Shown: positions 26,877 to 36,332, counted from the stretch's first letter. The stretch: DNA of 64,000 nt from Lachnospiraceae bacterium AC2028 (GCA_000702685.1 JNJD01000011.1:62001-126000); one strand, 5' to 3'. The notes: a model not told the origin generated them from the sequence alone. Translations and numbers: made by a program.

Positions 26877-29020
26877 CAAGTATCTTCCTGTGTGAATGTG
26901 ATCTCTCTTGTGAAGGATTTTTCAACTGTGGTGCCGGGAATTACATTTCCGTTACTGTCCGTCGTAGGTTCCGTGGTCACGGTATAGGTAATGGTCAGGA
27001 TACCCGAAGGACATCCTATGCCATAGAAATTCGAAGTGTAAGGGAACTCCCTTGTTGTCTGCTCCAGGAGCACCTTTCCGTCGGATCCGACCAGTCTGAG
27101 CTTGACTTCGGTTCCGTTTATATAATCCGGAGCTTCGCTCGAAGAAGGAGCTGAAACATTGAGATTACATTTATAGGTATGGACTACAGGGCCCGAACTT
27201 ACTTCAAAATCAATGATCGCACCTTCACTTACAAATGCGCCCTCGGCAAGTGACTGCGAACATACCATTCCGGCAGGGATATCGGCCGAAGGAACATATG
27301 TGATCCTGCCGATGCTGAGCTCATTTTCTATACAGGTAACGGTTGCTTCGGCTTCATCGAGTCCGATGATGCGGGGAACCTTGACCTTGACATCGGTGGG
27401 ACCGACACTTACGGTCACTGTTACGGATACACCCTTTGCAGCCATTACTCCGGCTTCGGGATTGGTGGAAATGATATAGCCCTGAGGAATCTCATCGGAG
27501 CTTGCCTCTTCCATGTTTACGGTAAAGCCGCTGAGTTCAAGAGTAAGCTTTGCTTCGTTTATGGTCTTTCCGACAACGTCGGGCATTTCTACGGAATCGG
27601 TTCCGGAACTTACGAGAAGATTTACATTCGTTCCGGAGATGATGGTGGTTCCGGCTTCGACATCACAGCTGATGACGATTCCGGATGCTATGGTCTCGGA
27701 CTCCTGGAAATCCACGAGGGGATTGATACCCAGAGCCACAAGTGCATTCTTTGCACTTTCAATATCGGAGCCTACGACCGAAGGCATGACAACTTCTTTT
27801 ACTTCAACGGTTCCCTGACCCTGATCGTTAATGACATAACTGCTTCCGCCATTACCGTTGTCGTTACCCGAATCCATCCTGTTTCCGATGATCTTAACCG
27901 CAAGGAAGATGATTATCATTACGATAACGATACCCGCAAGGATCGAAAGTGCGGTAGTGATCTTTTCCATTCTGGTTGGACCGTCGTAATCACCGGAGTG
28001 ATGTCCGCCGAGATCCTCATCATCTTCTTCATCGCCGTAATACTCGCTCTCCGCAAGTCTCATCTGAGCGGTATTGGAGGTCTCTTCGGGGTAATAATCG
28101 TTATAATCCGCGGTGCTGTTCTTGATCTCCTCCATCTCTTCGTCGGTCACGGTTCTGGTACCTTCATTTTCGATACCGGAACGGACTACGAAATCAGCAT
28201 CGGGAGTAAGCAGGCACTGCTTGAGATCTTCAACAAGCTCCTGCATATTCTGATATCTACGGTCAGGAGACTTTTCACAGCATTTAAGAACAATATCTTC
28301 GAGTGAATAGGGAATCTCGGGTACGAAATCCCTGGGTGAGGGCATGGGCTCCTGGATATGCTTGATCGCAATGGCAACGGTTGTCTCACCGTTGAAGGGA
28401 ACCCTTCCCGTGAGCATTTCGAACATGGTAACACCGAGTGAGTAGATATCACTCTTTTCATCGGAATAACCGCCTCTTGCCTGCTCGGGGGATGTATAGT
28501 GAACGGATCCCATTACATTGGAGGTTATGGTATTGCTGGTCGCTGCCTTGGCGATACCGAAATCGGTGACCTTAACCTTGCCGGCAAGGGAAATGATGAT
28601 ATTCTGGGGCTTAATGTCCCTGTGGATTATATGCTTTTCATGAGCGGCTTCGATACCCATACCGACCTGGATGGCGATGCTGACAGCCTCTTCAAATGAA
28701 AGACGCGCTTTCTTTTCGATATACTTCTTGAGAGTGATGCCCTCAACAAGCTCCATTACAATATAGTAGATGTCGGCTTCTTCGCCTACATCATAGACAT
28801 TTACCACATTGGGATGCATGAGGCCTGCGGCAGCCTGTGCCTCAACACGGAATTTGGAGACAAAATTCTCGTTCTCCGAAAACTCCTGCTTGAGCACCTT
28901 GACGGCAACATTTCTCGAAAGCTTGTTGTCAACAGCCTTATATACATCGGCCATTCCGCCGGTACCGATCTTCTCGAGTATCTCGTAGCGGTCTGCGATT
29001 GTCATTCCGATCTTGACCAT
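26876..29020 (-). CDS. prkC: PASTA-domain serine/threonine protein kinase
   Basis: 714 residues. The cytoplasmic kinase domain (10-270) has GTGGMADVY, Lys41, HRDIKPQN (Asp135) and DFG (Asp153). A juxtamembrane acidic stretch rich in Tyr and Asp follows, then a membrane helix at 357-378. Three external PASTA repeats (about 411-473, 478-540 and 548-610) should bind peptidoglycan fragments or lipid II. A further 100-residue beta-rich domain (613-714) follows the PASTA repeats and is unassigned. It lies 3 bp after prpC, its cognate phosphatase. Confidence 0.95.
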   Translation of the reverse strand: MVKIGMTIADRYEILEKIGTGGMADVYKAVDNKLSRNVAVKVLKQEFSENENFVSKFRVEAQAAAGLMHPNVVNVYDVGEEADIYYIVMELVEGITLKKYIEKKARLSFEEAVSIAIQVGMGIEAAHEKHIIHRDIKPQNIIISLAGKVKVTDFGIAKAATSNTITSNVMGSVHYTSPEQARGGYSDEKSDIYSLGVTMFEMLTGRVPFNGETTVAIAIKHIQEPMPSPRDFVPEIPYSLEDIVLKCCEKSPDRRYQNMQELVEDLKQCLLTPDADFVVRSGIENEGTRTVTDEEMEEIKNSTADYNDYYPEETSNTAQMRLAESEYYGDEEDDEDLGGHHSGDYDGPTRMEKITTALSILAGIVIVMIIIFLAVKIIGNRMDSGNDNGNGGSSYVINDQGQGTVEVKEVVMPSVVGSDIESAKNALVALGINPLVDFQESETIASGIVISCDVEAGTTIISGTNVNLLVSSGTDSVEMPDVVGKTINEAKLTLELSGFTVNMEEASSDEIPQGYIISTNPEAGVMAAKGVSVTVTVSVGPTDVKVKVPRIIGLDEAEATVTCIENELSIGRITYVPSADIPAGMVCSQSLAEGAFVSEGAIIDFEVSSGPVVHTYKCNLNVSAPSSSEAPDYINGTEVKLRLVGSDGKVLLEQTTREFPYTSNFYGIGCPSGILTITYTVTTEPTTDSNGNVIPGTTVEKSFTREITFTQEDT

Positions 29021-29023
29021 GAA

Positions 29024-29758
29024 TTATTTTTCCTCATATCTGATGAGCACTACGGAAATGTTATCGAGTCCGCCGTTCTCATTTGCTTCTTTAATAAGTT
29101 TTTCCGCAGCCGATGCCACATCCGGCGAACCGCTGACTATCTGCCTGATCCTCTCGTCCGTGACCATATTGGTGAGGCCGTCGGTGCAAAGAAGGACCGT
29201 ATCTCCGCTCTCCAATATATGTGAAAAGATATCGGGCTCAACCTCGGGCTTTATTCCGACCGCCCTGGTTATTACATTCTTTTCCGGATGGGATCTTGCT
29301 TTTTCCCTGGTAAGACCGCCCCTGCGGATCATCTCTTCGACCAGTGAATGGTCTACGGTGATCTGTCTGATCTCTCTGGGAGTGATGACATACATTCTGC
29401 TGTCTCCCACATTGACCGCCTGAACGACATTCTCTATAAAAGTGCACGCCACCACAGTCGTTCCCATGCCTTCCGTCAGTGTTTCTTCCACAGACAGCTC
29501 GTAAACGGCTTTGTTGGCTTTCTGAACCGCATTCTTAAGGGAGATGGAAGGGTTATTCTCGTTGGACACCTTGATGCTGTCGATCATTGTATTGACCGCA
29601 GTACGTGATGCCATCTCTCCCGCAGCGTGTCCACCCATTCCGTCCGCTACGATAAATACATTAAGCAGATCGCCCATCGGAAGGTCCGAGGTGAAAACGC
29701 AGTCCTGATTGTTTTTTCTCATGAGTCCCGTATCGGAACACGAATAAACTTTAAGCAC
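29024..29758 (-). CDS. prpC: PP2C-family serine/threonine phosphatase
   Basis: 244 residues with the PP2C metal motifs: VADGMGGHAAGE, GMGTTVVA, NVGDSRMY, LLCTDGLTN and NGGLDNISV. It reverses PrkC phosphorylation. The start codon is GTG at 29758 with AAGGA seven bases upstream. The gene has its own predicted promoter after the rlmN terminator, and heads a prpC-prkC-rsgA transcript that may continue into the GH120 and GH51 genes. Confidence 0.94.
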   Translation of the reverse strand: MLKVYSCSDTGLMRKNNQDCVFTSDLPMGDLLNVFIVADGMGGHAAGEMASRTAVNTMIDSIKVSNENNPSISLKNAVQKANKAVYELSVEETLTEGMGTTVVACTFIENVVQAVNVGDSRMYVITPREIRQITVDHSLVEEMIRRGGLTREKARSHPEKNVITRAVGIKPEVEPDIFSHILESGDTVLLCTDGLTNMVTDERIRQIVSGSPDVASAAEKLIKEANENGGLDNISVVLIRYEEK

Positions 29759-29807
29759 CTTTTTGTCCTTATAAAATGCTTATGGATTAAATGCCCATAG
29801 CGGAAAG

Positions 29808-29836
29808 ATTTTACCATTATTCAGGGTATAAATCAA
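29808..29836 (-). promoter_or_regulatory. Sigma-A type promoter for prpC-prkC-rsgA
   Basis: Minus strand TTGATT, 17-bp spacer, TAAAAT, about 50 bp before the GTG start of prpC and just after the rlmN terminator. Confidence 0.65.
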
Positions 29837-29845
29837 ATTAAAGAA

Positions 29846-29865
29846 GGGGGACGATAACGTCCCCC
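29846..29865 (-). terminator. Rho-independent terminator of rlmN
   Basis: Perfect stem GGGGGACG/CGTCCCCC with loop ATAA (TTAT), eight bases past the rlmN stop and followed by TTCTTTAATTT. The stem sequence recalls the GGGGAC core of the palindrome families. Confidence 0.75.
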
Positions 29866-29873
29866 GCTCACAT

Positions 29874-30905
29874 TCATTTTTCATCAAGTTTTCTTTTCCG
29901 TAGCTGCCCGCAGGCACCGTCGATATCCCGGCCCATCTCCCGTCTTACCGTAGAATTCACGCCTCTTTGTTCAAGTGCCTGTTTAAAAGCATTGGTCTCC
30001 CTGCCGGATGTAGGCTTAAATCCTGTCTCGGTTACGGGATTAACCGGTATAAGGTTGACATGCGCTGAAACTTTTCTTGCAAGAGCGGCTATCTCATCGG
30101 CGTCTTTGGGCTTATCATTCACTCCCGCGATAAGGGCATATTCAAAAGTAAGCCTTCTTCCGGTCTCTTTAAAATAGTAAGAACAGGCATCCGTAAGTTC
30201 GGATAAAGAGTACTTATTGGCTATGGGCATAAGTGCTTTTCTCTTCTCATCGGTGCCTGCATGCAATGAAATAGCTAACGTTATTGAAAGATGAAGATCC
30301 GCAAGTTTTCTTATCTCAGGTACAAGCCCGCATGTGGATACGGTGATATTTCTCTGGGATATGTTCAGACCGTTCTCATCAGTAACTAATGTTATGAAAC
30401 GGATGAGATTGTCAAAATTATCCATAGGCTCTCCCATTCCCATAACAACAACATTTGATACTCTTTCATTGATATCGTTTGTTATCTTATATATCTGATC
30501 GAGCATCTCGGAAGGCTCAAGACTTCTTATACAGCCCCCGATCGTTGACGCACAGAATTTGCAGCCCATCCTGCAGCCTACCTGGGAGGATATGCAGACG
30601 GAGTTGCCGTGATGATATCTCATCAGAACACTTTCAACCGTATTACCGTCCGAAAGCTCAAATAGATATTTTCTTGTCCCGTCATCCTTCGATATCTGGA
30701 CCTCAAGTTTTTTCAGATCGGTGATCTCATATTCCGAAGAAAGCTTTTCCCTTAATGCCGCAGACAGGTCGGTCATCTCATCGAAAGAACTTACAAGCTT
30801 TACATGAAGCCACTTATATATCTGTCCGGCACGGAAAGGTTTCTCCCCGAGCGCCGTCATCTCTTCCTTCAATTGTGAAAGTGTAAGCGATTTTATATCT
30901 TTCAT
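29874..30905 (-). CDS. rlmN: Dual-specificity 23S rRNA / tRNA adenine-C2 methyltransferase
   Basis: 343 residues. Radical SAM cysteines are Cys111, Cys115 and Cys118 (GCRMGCKFCAS). Catalytic methyl-carrier cysteines are Cys332 (DIDGACGQL) near the C-terminus and, by family, one in the central domain. GMGEPMDN binds SAM. It methylates A2503 of 23S rRNA and A37 of some tRNAs. It follows rsmB by about 70 bp that contain a degenerate family B palindrome. The start has only a weak purine-rich site. Confidence 0.95.
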   Translation of the reverse strand: MKDIKSLTLSQLKEEMTALGEKPFRAGQIYKWLHVKLVSSFDEMTDLSAALREKLSSEYEITDLKKLEVQISKDDGTRKYLFELSDGNTVESVLMRYHHGNSVCISSQVGCRMGCKFCASTIGGCIRSLEPSEMLDQIYKITNDINERVSNVVVMGMGEPMDNFDNLIRFITLVTDENGLNISQRNITVSTCGLVPEIRKLADLHLSITLAISLHAGTDEKRKALMPIANKYSLSELTDACSYYFKETGRRLTFEYALIAGVNDKPKDADEIAALARKVSAHVNLIPVNPVTETGFKPTSGRETNAFKQALEQRGVNSTVRREMGRDIDGACGQLRKRKLDEK

Positions 30906-30938
30906 TTTCTCTAAGCTTTGTCAAAGGCGAGCCACCAA

Positions 30939-30965
30939 GAGTAACGGGAACTGTCCCCGTGACAC
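30939..30965 (-). repeat. Family B palindromic repeat, degenerate
   Basis: GAGTAACGGGAAC and GTCCCCGTGACAC flank one central base; three mismatches from the perfect palindrome. It fills the rsmB-rlmN gap, starting about 10 bp past the rsmB stop. Confidence 0.65.
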
Positions 30966-30974
30966 ACAAAAACA

Positions 30975-32303
30975 TTATTTCCGGCGGAGAACGCAGTAGA
31001 AAAATCCGTCCTGCTCCGCCTCATCGGGAAGGAGCTGCACAGGTTCCCCGGCTATTTCATAATCATAGTTACCAGTTATATATAACACTTGTTCTTCATT
31101 TTCCGCACGTCTTACGGTACATGTTGAATATAGAAGCGTTCCACCTTTTTTTACGTAAGGAACGCAGGCATCGATTATCTTCCTCTGAAGATCGATCAGT
31201 GAATCAAGACTCTCTTTGGTAAGGTTATATTTTATATCACGTTTTTTTCCGATGACTCCGAGACCGCTGCAGGGAACATCAAGGATCACAACATCGAAGG
31301 CTTCATCCGATTCCGTATGCCGGACCGAAGCATCCCTTACAAGGACATCCACATTATTGCATTTAAGTCTCTCTATGTTTTCCCGGATGATTTCCGTTTT
31401 GGATTCGGATATGTCACACGAAGTAACACTTCCGGAATTTTTTGCAAGTTCTGATGCAAGAATGGTTTTTCCTCCCGGAGCCGCACAGCAATCGAGAACC
31501 TTGTCTCCTTCTTTTATTCCTGCTGCAAGTACGGCTTTACAGGAGCTTACATCCTGAACATTAAAAAGTCCTTCTTCATAACCCGGAAGATTTCTGATAT
31601 CTCCGGTATGGTATGCCTGATATATAAAAGGAATCCCGGGATCCTGTTTTAAAATAACTCCCGTTTCTTTAATAGCATTTACTGCCGCTTCCCTTTCGGC
31701 ATCACTGAGCGTTGACCTGAACCTGAGAGAGACTCCCCTGATGCCGCTCATGGCTTCAAGAATCTTCTCGGCCCTGTCCCCGTATTCGGAAACGAAGATA
31801 CCTACTATATCACCGGGAAGTGAATACCTGATAGCCAGATAAGTCTCTTCCGAAAACTCACTGCGCTTCGGAAGGAATATTTCATATCTATTGTTATTAT
31901 TTGCTCCGGAGCTTTCGACTTCTCTGAGGATTCCCCTGAGAACACCGTTAACAAACCCGCCGAGTCCCTTGAAACCGCGTTTGCCGGCAAGGTTTACAGA
32001 CTCCTTGACGACTGCGTAACCGGGAGCATCCGTAAACAGGATCTGGTACACTCCCATCCTGAGGATATTTCTGATGACCGGTTTCATTTTTGCGGTCTTG
32101 ACGGATGACTTCCTGTCCAAAATAAAATCCAGCGTAATACGCCGTTCTATGGTTCCTTCAAAAAGGAGCTTTATGAACGCCTTATCACGCCGGTCCAGAT
32201 AATCATATTTATTCAGAACGTTAGTTATTAAATTTCCGTATCCGCCTTTTGCACTCTCCGCTTCCATAAGAGCATCAAGTGCAATTGCTCTGGTATTATC
32301 CAT
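30975..32303 (-). CDS. rsmB: 16S rRNA cytosine-C5 methyltransferase
   Basis: 442 residues: an N-terminal NusB-like RNA-binding domain (ARAIALDALMEAESAKGGYGN) and a C-terminal Rossmann methyltransferase with DCCAAPGGKT, the catalytic cysteines in LDVPCSGLGVIGKKRDIKYN and YSTCTVRRAENEE. It methylates C967 of 16S rRNA. Five bases separate it from fmt upstream, in the conserved order def-fmt-rsmB-rlmN. Confidence 0.95.
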   Translation of the reverse strand: MDNTRAIALDALMEAESAKGGYGNLITNVLNKYDYLDRRDKAFIKLLFEGTIERRITLDFILDRKSSVKTAKMKPVIRNILRMGVYQILFTDAPGYAVVKESVNLAGKRGFKGLGGFVNGVLRGILREVESSGANNNNRYEIFLPKRSEFSEETYLAIRYSLPGDIVGIFVSEYGDRAEKILEAMSGIRGVSLRFRSTLSDAEREAAVNAIKETGVILKQDPGIPFIYQAYHTGDIRNLPGYEEGLFNVQDVSSCKAVLAAGIKEGDKVLDCCAAPGGKTILASELAKNSGSVTSCDISESKTEIIRENIERLKCNNVDVLVRDASVRHTESDEAFDVVILDVPCSGLGVIGKKRDIKYNLTKESLDSLIDLQRKIIDACVPYVKKGGTLLYSTCTVRRAENEEQVLYITGNYDYEIAGEPVQLLPDEAEQDGFFYCVLRRK

Positions 32304-32308
32304 ATCCG

Positions 32309-33232
32309 TTATCCGAGGACTGTTCCGACACTGATCTTATTGCCAAGCAGAAATGCGGAGGTTTCCATTCTCTTTTTACCCTCTGCCTGAAGTGAGGTAA
32401 CTCTGATCGAACCTTCCGAGCATGCTACGGTAAAAGAATTCTTATCCGCATCTATGATCTCGCCGGGCTTTCCGCTCTTATCACAGGGAACCGCCTCCCA
32501 AATCTTGAGAGTTTTGCCCTCAAGGCGGGTATATGCACCGGGCCAGGGATTGAATGCACGGATCTGTGCATAGACCTGAGCCGAGGTTTTCTTAAAATCT
32601 ATCCGGCCGTCCTCTTTCCTGATCAGAGGTGCATAACAGCTTAAGGAATCGTCTTGTATAACAGGCGATATTTTACCTGCCTCGATCAGTGGAAGCGCCT
32701 CCAAAAGAGCCTCTCCTCCCAGAGCCATAAGCCTGTCATGCAATGTCTCAAATGTTTCATCGTATGCCAGCTCATATTTTTTCTGATACAGGATATCTCC
32801 GGTGTCGAGTCCCTCATTCATCTGCATTATTGTGATGCCGCTCTCTTTTTCACCGTCAAGGATGACTCTCTGTATGGGAGAAGCACCGCGGTATTTCGGG
32901 AGAAGCGATGCATGGACATTGATGCATCCGTATTTCGGCTGATCAAGGATCTCTTTTGAAAGGATCTGGCCGAAAGCGGCTACTACATAAATATCAGCGG
33001 GATATTCCAAAAGCTTTGCCGTCTCCTCGGGTCTTTTGATCCTCTCGGGCTGGAGAACGGGGATGCCTGCGGCTACCGCCACTTCCTTGACAGGTGAAAA
33101 AACAGGAGCTCCGCTGCGCCCTTTGGGTCTGTCGGGCTGAGTAACAACAGCTGTTATTTCATATCCTGCATCTATAAGGCTTTTAAGACTTCCCGCCGCA
33201 AAATCGGGAGTTCCCATAAAAAGGATCTTCAT
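32309..33232 (-). CDS. fmt: Methionyl-tRNA formyltransferase
   Basis: 307 residues. The formyl-transfer domain has MKILFMGTPDFAAGSL, NVHASLLPKYRGASPIQ and MQMNEGLDTGD; a C-terminal OB-like tRNA-binding domain begins near residue 205. It formylates initiator Met-tRNA. The ATG overlaps the def stop codon by one base (TGATG), so the formylase and deformylase genes are coupled. Confidence 0.96.
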   Translation of the reverse strand: MKILFMGTPDFAAGSLKSLIDAGYEITAVVTQPDRPKGRSGAPVFSPVKEVAVAAGIPVLQPERIKRPEETAKLLEYPADIYVVAAFGQILSKEILDQPKYGCINVHASLLPKYRGASPIQRVILDGEKESGITIMQMNEGLDTGDILYQKKYELAYDETFETLHDRLMALGGEALLEALPLIEAGKISPVIQDDSLSCYAPLIRKEDGRIDFKKTSAQVYAQIRAFNPWPGAYTRLEGKTLKIWEAVPCDKSGKPGEIIDADKNSFTVACSEGSIRVTSLQAEGKKRMETSAFLLGNKISVGTVLG

Positions 33233-33741
33233 CAGACTTCTTCCTCTTCCTCTGCTTCTTCATCGTCATCATCATTAAGGGATTCGGTATCCATCAGCTC
33301 ACCCTCGAGCTTCTCGGTATAGAGATGGCCATCAAGATGTTCAAGCTCATGGCAGATGGCTCTTGCAAGAAGTCCTTCACCCTCGATCTCGATGGGGTTC
33401 ATATCCCTGTCGAGAGCAGTTGCCTTAACATGATTCGGGCGGGTCACAATACCGGTCTTCCCAGGAAGGCTCAGACAGCCTTCATATCCCGTCTGCTCAC
33501 CGTCCTGCTCGACGATCTTAGGATTGATGAGCACAATCGGATCCTCTCCCGTGGTATCGATGACCACGATCCTCTTAAGAACACCGACCTGGGGAGCCGC
33601 AAGGCCTACACCGTTGGCGTCATACATAGTCTCAAACATGTCATCGATAAGCTGCTTATTACGGTCGGTCATCTCCTTGACTTCAATACAAACCTTATTG
33701 AGCACGGGATCGCCGAATTCTCTGATGTTTCTCAGTGCCAT
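33232..33741 (-). CDS. def: Peptide deformylase
   Basis: 169 residues with all three motifs: GVGLAAPQVG, EGCLSLPG (metal Cys) and CHELEHLDG (two metal His and catalytic Glu). The third motif reads HELEH rather than the usual HELDH. The last 20 residues are almost all Asp and Glu (NDDDDEEAEEEEEV), an acidic tail absent from most deformylases. It removes formyl groups from nascent proteins. It follows priA by 15 bp. Confidence 0.96.
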   Translation of the reverse strand: MALRNIREFGDPVLNKVCIEVKEMTDRNKQLIDDMFETMYDANGVGLAAPQVGVLKRIVVIDTTGEDPIVLINPKIVEQDGEQTGYEGCLSLPGKTGIVTRPNHVKATALDRDMNPIEIEGEGLLARAICHELEHLDGHLYTEKLEGELMDTESLNDDDDEEAEEEEEV

Positions 33742-33756
33742 TTTACATTCCTCTTT

Positions 33757-35970
33757 CTATATCTGATTCATGGGATCCTGATCGAACTGTACGAACATCT
33801 GTCCCATGTCCGCCTCGTTAAAGTATTCTTCCGATATGCTTCTTATCTCAAAAAGCGTATCGAGATCGGTTGCCTTGGCATAAAGGACAAATCTGTAATA
33901 ATCCTTGACCTTCATGATATTGGCGGGTGCGGGCCCCAGAAGCCTGAACCGGCCTTTTGACTTTATCACATCTGACAGCTCGTGGGCAAGATTCGCCGTT
34001 TTCTTTTGATCCGGACCGAAAAGCTGGATGCACAGCATATGCATACAGGGAGGATAGCCCGCAGCCTCACGGTATGCGATCTCCTCTTCGTAAAAAGCTT
34101 CATAATCCTGAGCCGCGGCACATTTTACGGCATAATGCTCCGGCTGATATGTCTGGATTATGCTGATGCCCGGCTTATCGCCTCTTCCGGCTCTTCCGCA
34201 TGCCTGAGCAAGAAGCTGGAAGGTTCTTTCGGAAGCCCTGTAATCAGGCACTCCGAGCGAAAGATCGGCAGCCAGGATACCGACAACCGTTACATTCGGG
34301 AAATCGTGCCCCTTGACTATCATCTGGGTTCCTATAAGTATCTGCGCCTCTCCGTTTGAAAAAGAAGACAGGATCTTGTCATATGAACCCTTGGCGGCCG
34401 TAGTATCCTTATCCATTCTCAGGACCCTGACGCCGGGATACATCTTAAGTACACGTTCTTCGACCTGTTCGGTACCCGCCTTTATCGCAGCAAGATATTT
34501 CGAACCACAGGAAGGACAAAGAGCCGGCTTTTCCGTGATCTCGCCGCAGTAGTGACAGACCAGTTTAGAGCCTGTATGAAGCGACATCGGTACTTCACAG
34601 TGAGGACACATGATAACTTTGCCGCATTCCCTGCAGGAAACCTGTCCCGAAAAGCCCCTCCTGTTCAAAAAGAGCATTATCTGCTCACCCTTTTCAAGAG
34701 CTTCGTCCATACATGTTTTAAGAGCTCTTGAGAACATGGATCTGTTTCCGTCCGAAAGCTCCGCTCTCAGATCCACGACCTTAGTCTGCGGAAGTCCTGT
34801 TCCCGTAGCCCTCTCATTCATCTTAAAAAGAGTGATCTCACCGTTTATAGCGGCGCTGTAACTTTCTATGGAAGGGGTTGCGGAACCCATTACAAAGGTA
34901 GCTCCGGTCATTTCACAGAGCTTTTTAGCAACCTCTCTTGCATGATATTTCGGTGTGCTCTCGGATTTATAACTGGACTCGTGTTCTTCGTCCATAATAA
35001 TGAGTCCGATATTCGGAAACGGCGTAAAAAGCGCGGATCTCGGCCCAATTATGATATCTATGTCTCCGTTTTTTGCTCTTTCACACTGATCGTATCTTTC
35101 CGAAACGGACATGGTCGAGTTGAAAACACTTACTCTGTCCCCGAATTTTGAATAAAATCTTGCAAGAGTCTGATATGTAAGAGCTATCTCGGGTATCAGG
35201 AAGATAACCTGCCTGCCAAGAAGTACGCATTTTTCGGCAAGTCTTAAATAAACTTCCGTTTTTCCGCTTCCGGTAACACCGTGGATAAGAAATGTTCCGG
35301 CTCCGCCCTCTTCTATATCGGCATCTATCGCATCTACTATCCTTGCCTGCTCATCATTAAGGGAGACATTCTTACGCTCTATCTCCGCAGCGGTCGGCTT
35401 TCTGTATTCGGAAGAAGTCTCATAATAAGCCGCACCGTTTTTGATAAGATTATTTACGGTTGAGCCGCTGACCCTGAGTTTTCCGCTGATCCACGTTGAA
35501 GGGATCCTCTCATTTTCGATAAGTGCCCTTATCAGATTCTCTTTACCGGTCTGCTTTTTCCTGTTTGCATCCGCAGCAAGCGCAAGGAGCTGCTCCTTAT
35601 CCATCTTTCTGACCAGAGTTTTGATCTCTACGGGCTTAGCCTTGGCTTTGGCGGGAATAACGGCTTTCAGGGCCTGTGAAAGAGTTCCGCCGTAAGTATT
35701 TTTGATAAATCCCGCGATCTCGAAGCTTCTGTCCTCGGCTCCCATACTGCCTTCGACAAGACCCAGGATATCCTTGACCTTATCGGGATCGTATGCGACC
35801 TCATCCCTTAAGGCAGTCACATATCCCTTCTTTTCGGTATTGCCGGCCCCGAAAGGGATCCTTACTCTGCTTCCCACACAAATAGTACCGGATAACCTTT
35901 CCGGTATCCGGTAACTGAAGGGCTTATCAAGTTTTTCTATGCTGACATCTATGCAGACATCAGCGTACAT
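33757..35970 (-). CDS. priA: Primosomal replication-restart helicase PriA
   Basis: 737 residues from ATG 35970, where family members start (MYADVCIDVSIEKLDKPF). Upstream in-frame GTG 36006 and TTG 35985 also exist; the TTG has GGAG eight bases before it. The protein has a 3' DNA-binding domain, a helicase core with HGVTGSGKTEVYL and IIMDEEHESSYK, and a zinc module of eight cysteines (CRECGKVIMCPHCE, CHYCGEITEKPALCPSCG). It reloads DnaB at collapsed forks. It heads the priA-def-fmt-rsmB-rlmN block. Confidence 0.94.
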   Translation of the reverse strand: MYADVCIDVSIEKLDKPFSYRIPERLSGTICVGSRVRIPFGAGNTEKKGYVTALRDEVAYDPDKVKDILGLVEGSMGAEDRSFEIAGFIKNTYGGTLSQALKAVIPAKAKAKPVEIKTLVRKMDKEQLLALAADANRKKQTGKENLIRALIENERIPSTWISGKLRVSGSTVNNLIKNGAAYYETSSEYRKPTAAEIERKNVSLNDEQARIVDAIDADIEEGGAGTFLIHGVTGSGKTEVYLRLAEKCVLLGRQVIFLIPEIALTYQTLARFYSKFGDRVSVFNSTMSVSERYDQCERAKNGDIDIIIGPRSALFTPFPNIGLIIMDEEHESSYKSESTPKYHAREVAKKLCEMTGATFVMGSATPSIESYSAAINGEITLFKMNERATGTGLPQTKVVDLRAELSDGNRSMFSRALKTCMDEALEKGEQIMLFLNRRGFSGQVSCRECGKVIMCPHCEVPMSLHTGSKLVCHYCGEITEKPALCPSCGSKYLAAIKAGTEQVEERVLKMYPGVRVLRMDKDTTAAKGSYDKILSSFSNGEAQILIGTQMIVKGHDFPNVTVVGILAADLSLGVPDYRASERTFQLLAQACGRAGRGDKPGISIIQTYQPEHYAVKCAAAQDYEAFYEEEIAYREAAGYPPCMHMLCIQLFGPDQKKTANLAHELSDVIKSKGRFRLLGPAPANIMKVKDYYRFVLYAKATDLDTLFEIRSISEEYFNEADMGQMFVQFDQDPMNQI

Positions 35971-36061
35971 TTTTCCGGTTTCCAAATCTATTTCTCCGAC
36001 CTGCACATTATACCCTATCCGGGGTCAAGTCTCAATGAAAGATAGGACACAATAATATAGT

Positions 36062-36090
36062 ACGAACGAAGGAACCGTCCCCTTGTTCAG
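36062..36090 (-). repeat. Family A palindromic repeat, diverged
   Basis: Read on the minus strand: CTGAAC, AA, GGGGACGGTTCC, TTC, GTTCGT. The central core is perfect, the outer arms have decayed. It lies upstream of priA. Confidence 0.7.
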
Positions 36091-36129
36091 GAAAAACAAA
36101 ATGCCTCATACTCACCGAAAACGGGACGC

Positions 36130-36207
36130 AACGAAAAAGAGCACCGGGGTGACCGATGCTCTTTTCCGTTTCTTATGAGGGGGGAGAATAACTAACTTTA
36201 TTAGTTA
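36130..36207 (-). ncRNA. Candidate short RNA between recJ and priA
   Basis: A promoter-like sequence at 36214-36241 would start an RNA near 36207, which the hairpin at 36135-36165 would end about 75 bases later. The predicted RNA starts with a TAACTAA/TTAGTTA stem-loop (36188-36208). No homologous RNA family is recognised. It could instead be an attenuated leader of priA. Confidence 0.25.
36135..36165 (-). terminator. Strong hairpin terminator between recJ and priA
   Basis: Perfect nine-base outer stem AAAAGAGCA/TGCTCTTTT, with an inner CGG/CCG. A and T runs on both sides make it usable from either strand. It probably ends the recJ transcript or a short RNA started at about 36207. The remainder of the 36006-36333 gap holds a family A repeat, an inverted repeat and a promoter-like sequence, and no gene. 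Confidence 0.75.
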
Positions 36208-36208
36208 T
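36188..36208. repeat. Perfect inverted repeat downstream of a predicted -10
   Basis: ATAACTAA/TTAGTTAT separated by CTTTA. It sits just past the predicted -10 at 36214, where an operator or a 5' stem-loop would lie. Confidence 0.5.
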
Positions 36209-36213
36209 CTTGA

Positions 36214-36241
36214 TACATATGTTAAACCGAAATTGTGTCAA
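36214..36241 (-). promoter_or_regulatory. Promoter-like sequence upstream of priA
   Basis: Minus strand TTGACA, 16-bp spacer, TATGTA, in a strongly AT-rich stretch. A second TTGACA lies 11 bp upstream. Confidence 0.45.
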
Positions 36242-36332
36242 AAATATGTCAAAACAACTAAAAAAAAATAAATTTAATTAAGAAACTATAAACTTGTTTC
36301 CGGTTTCCTGAAAAAGCCCGTATTTATCGCAT

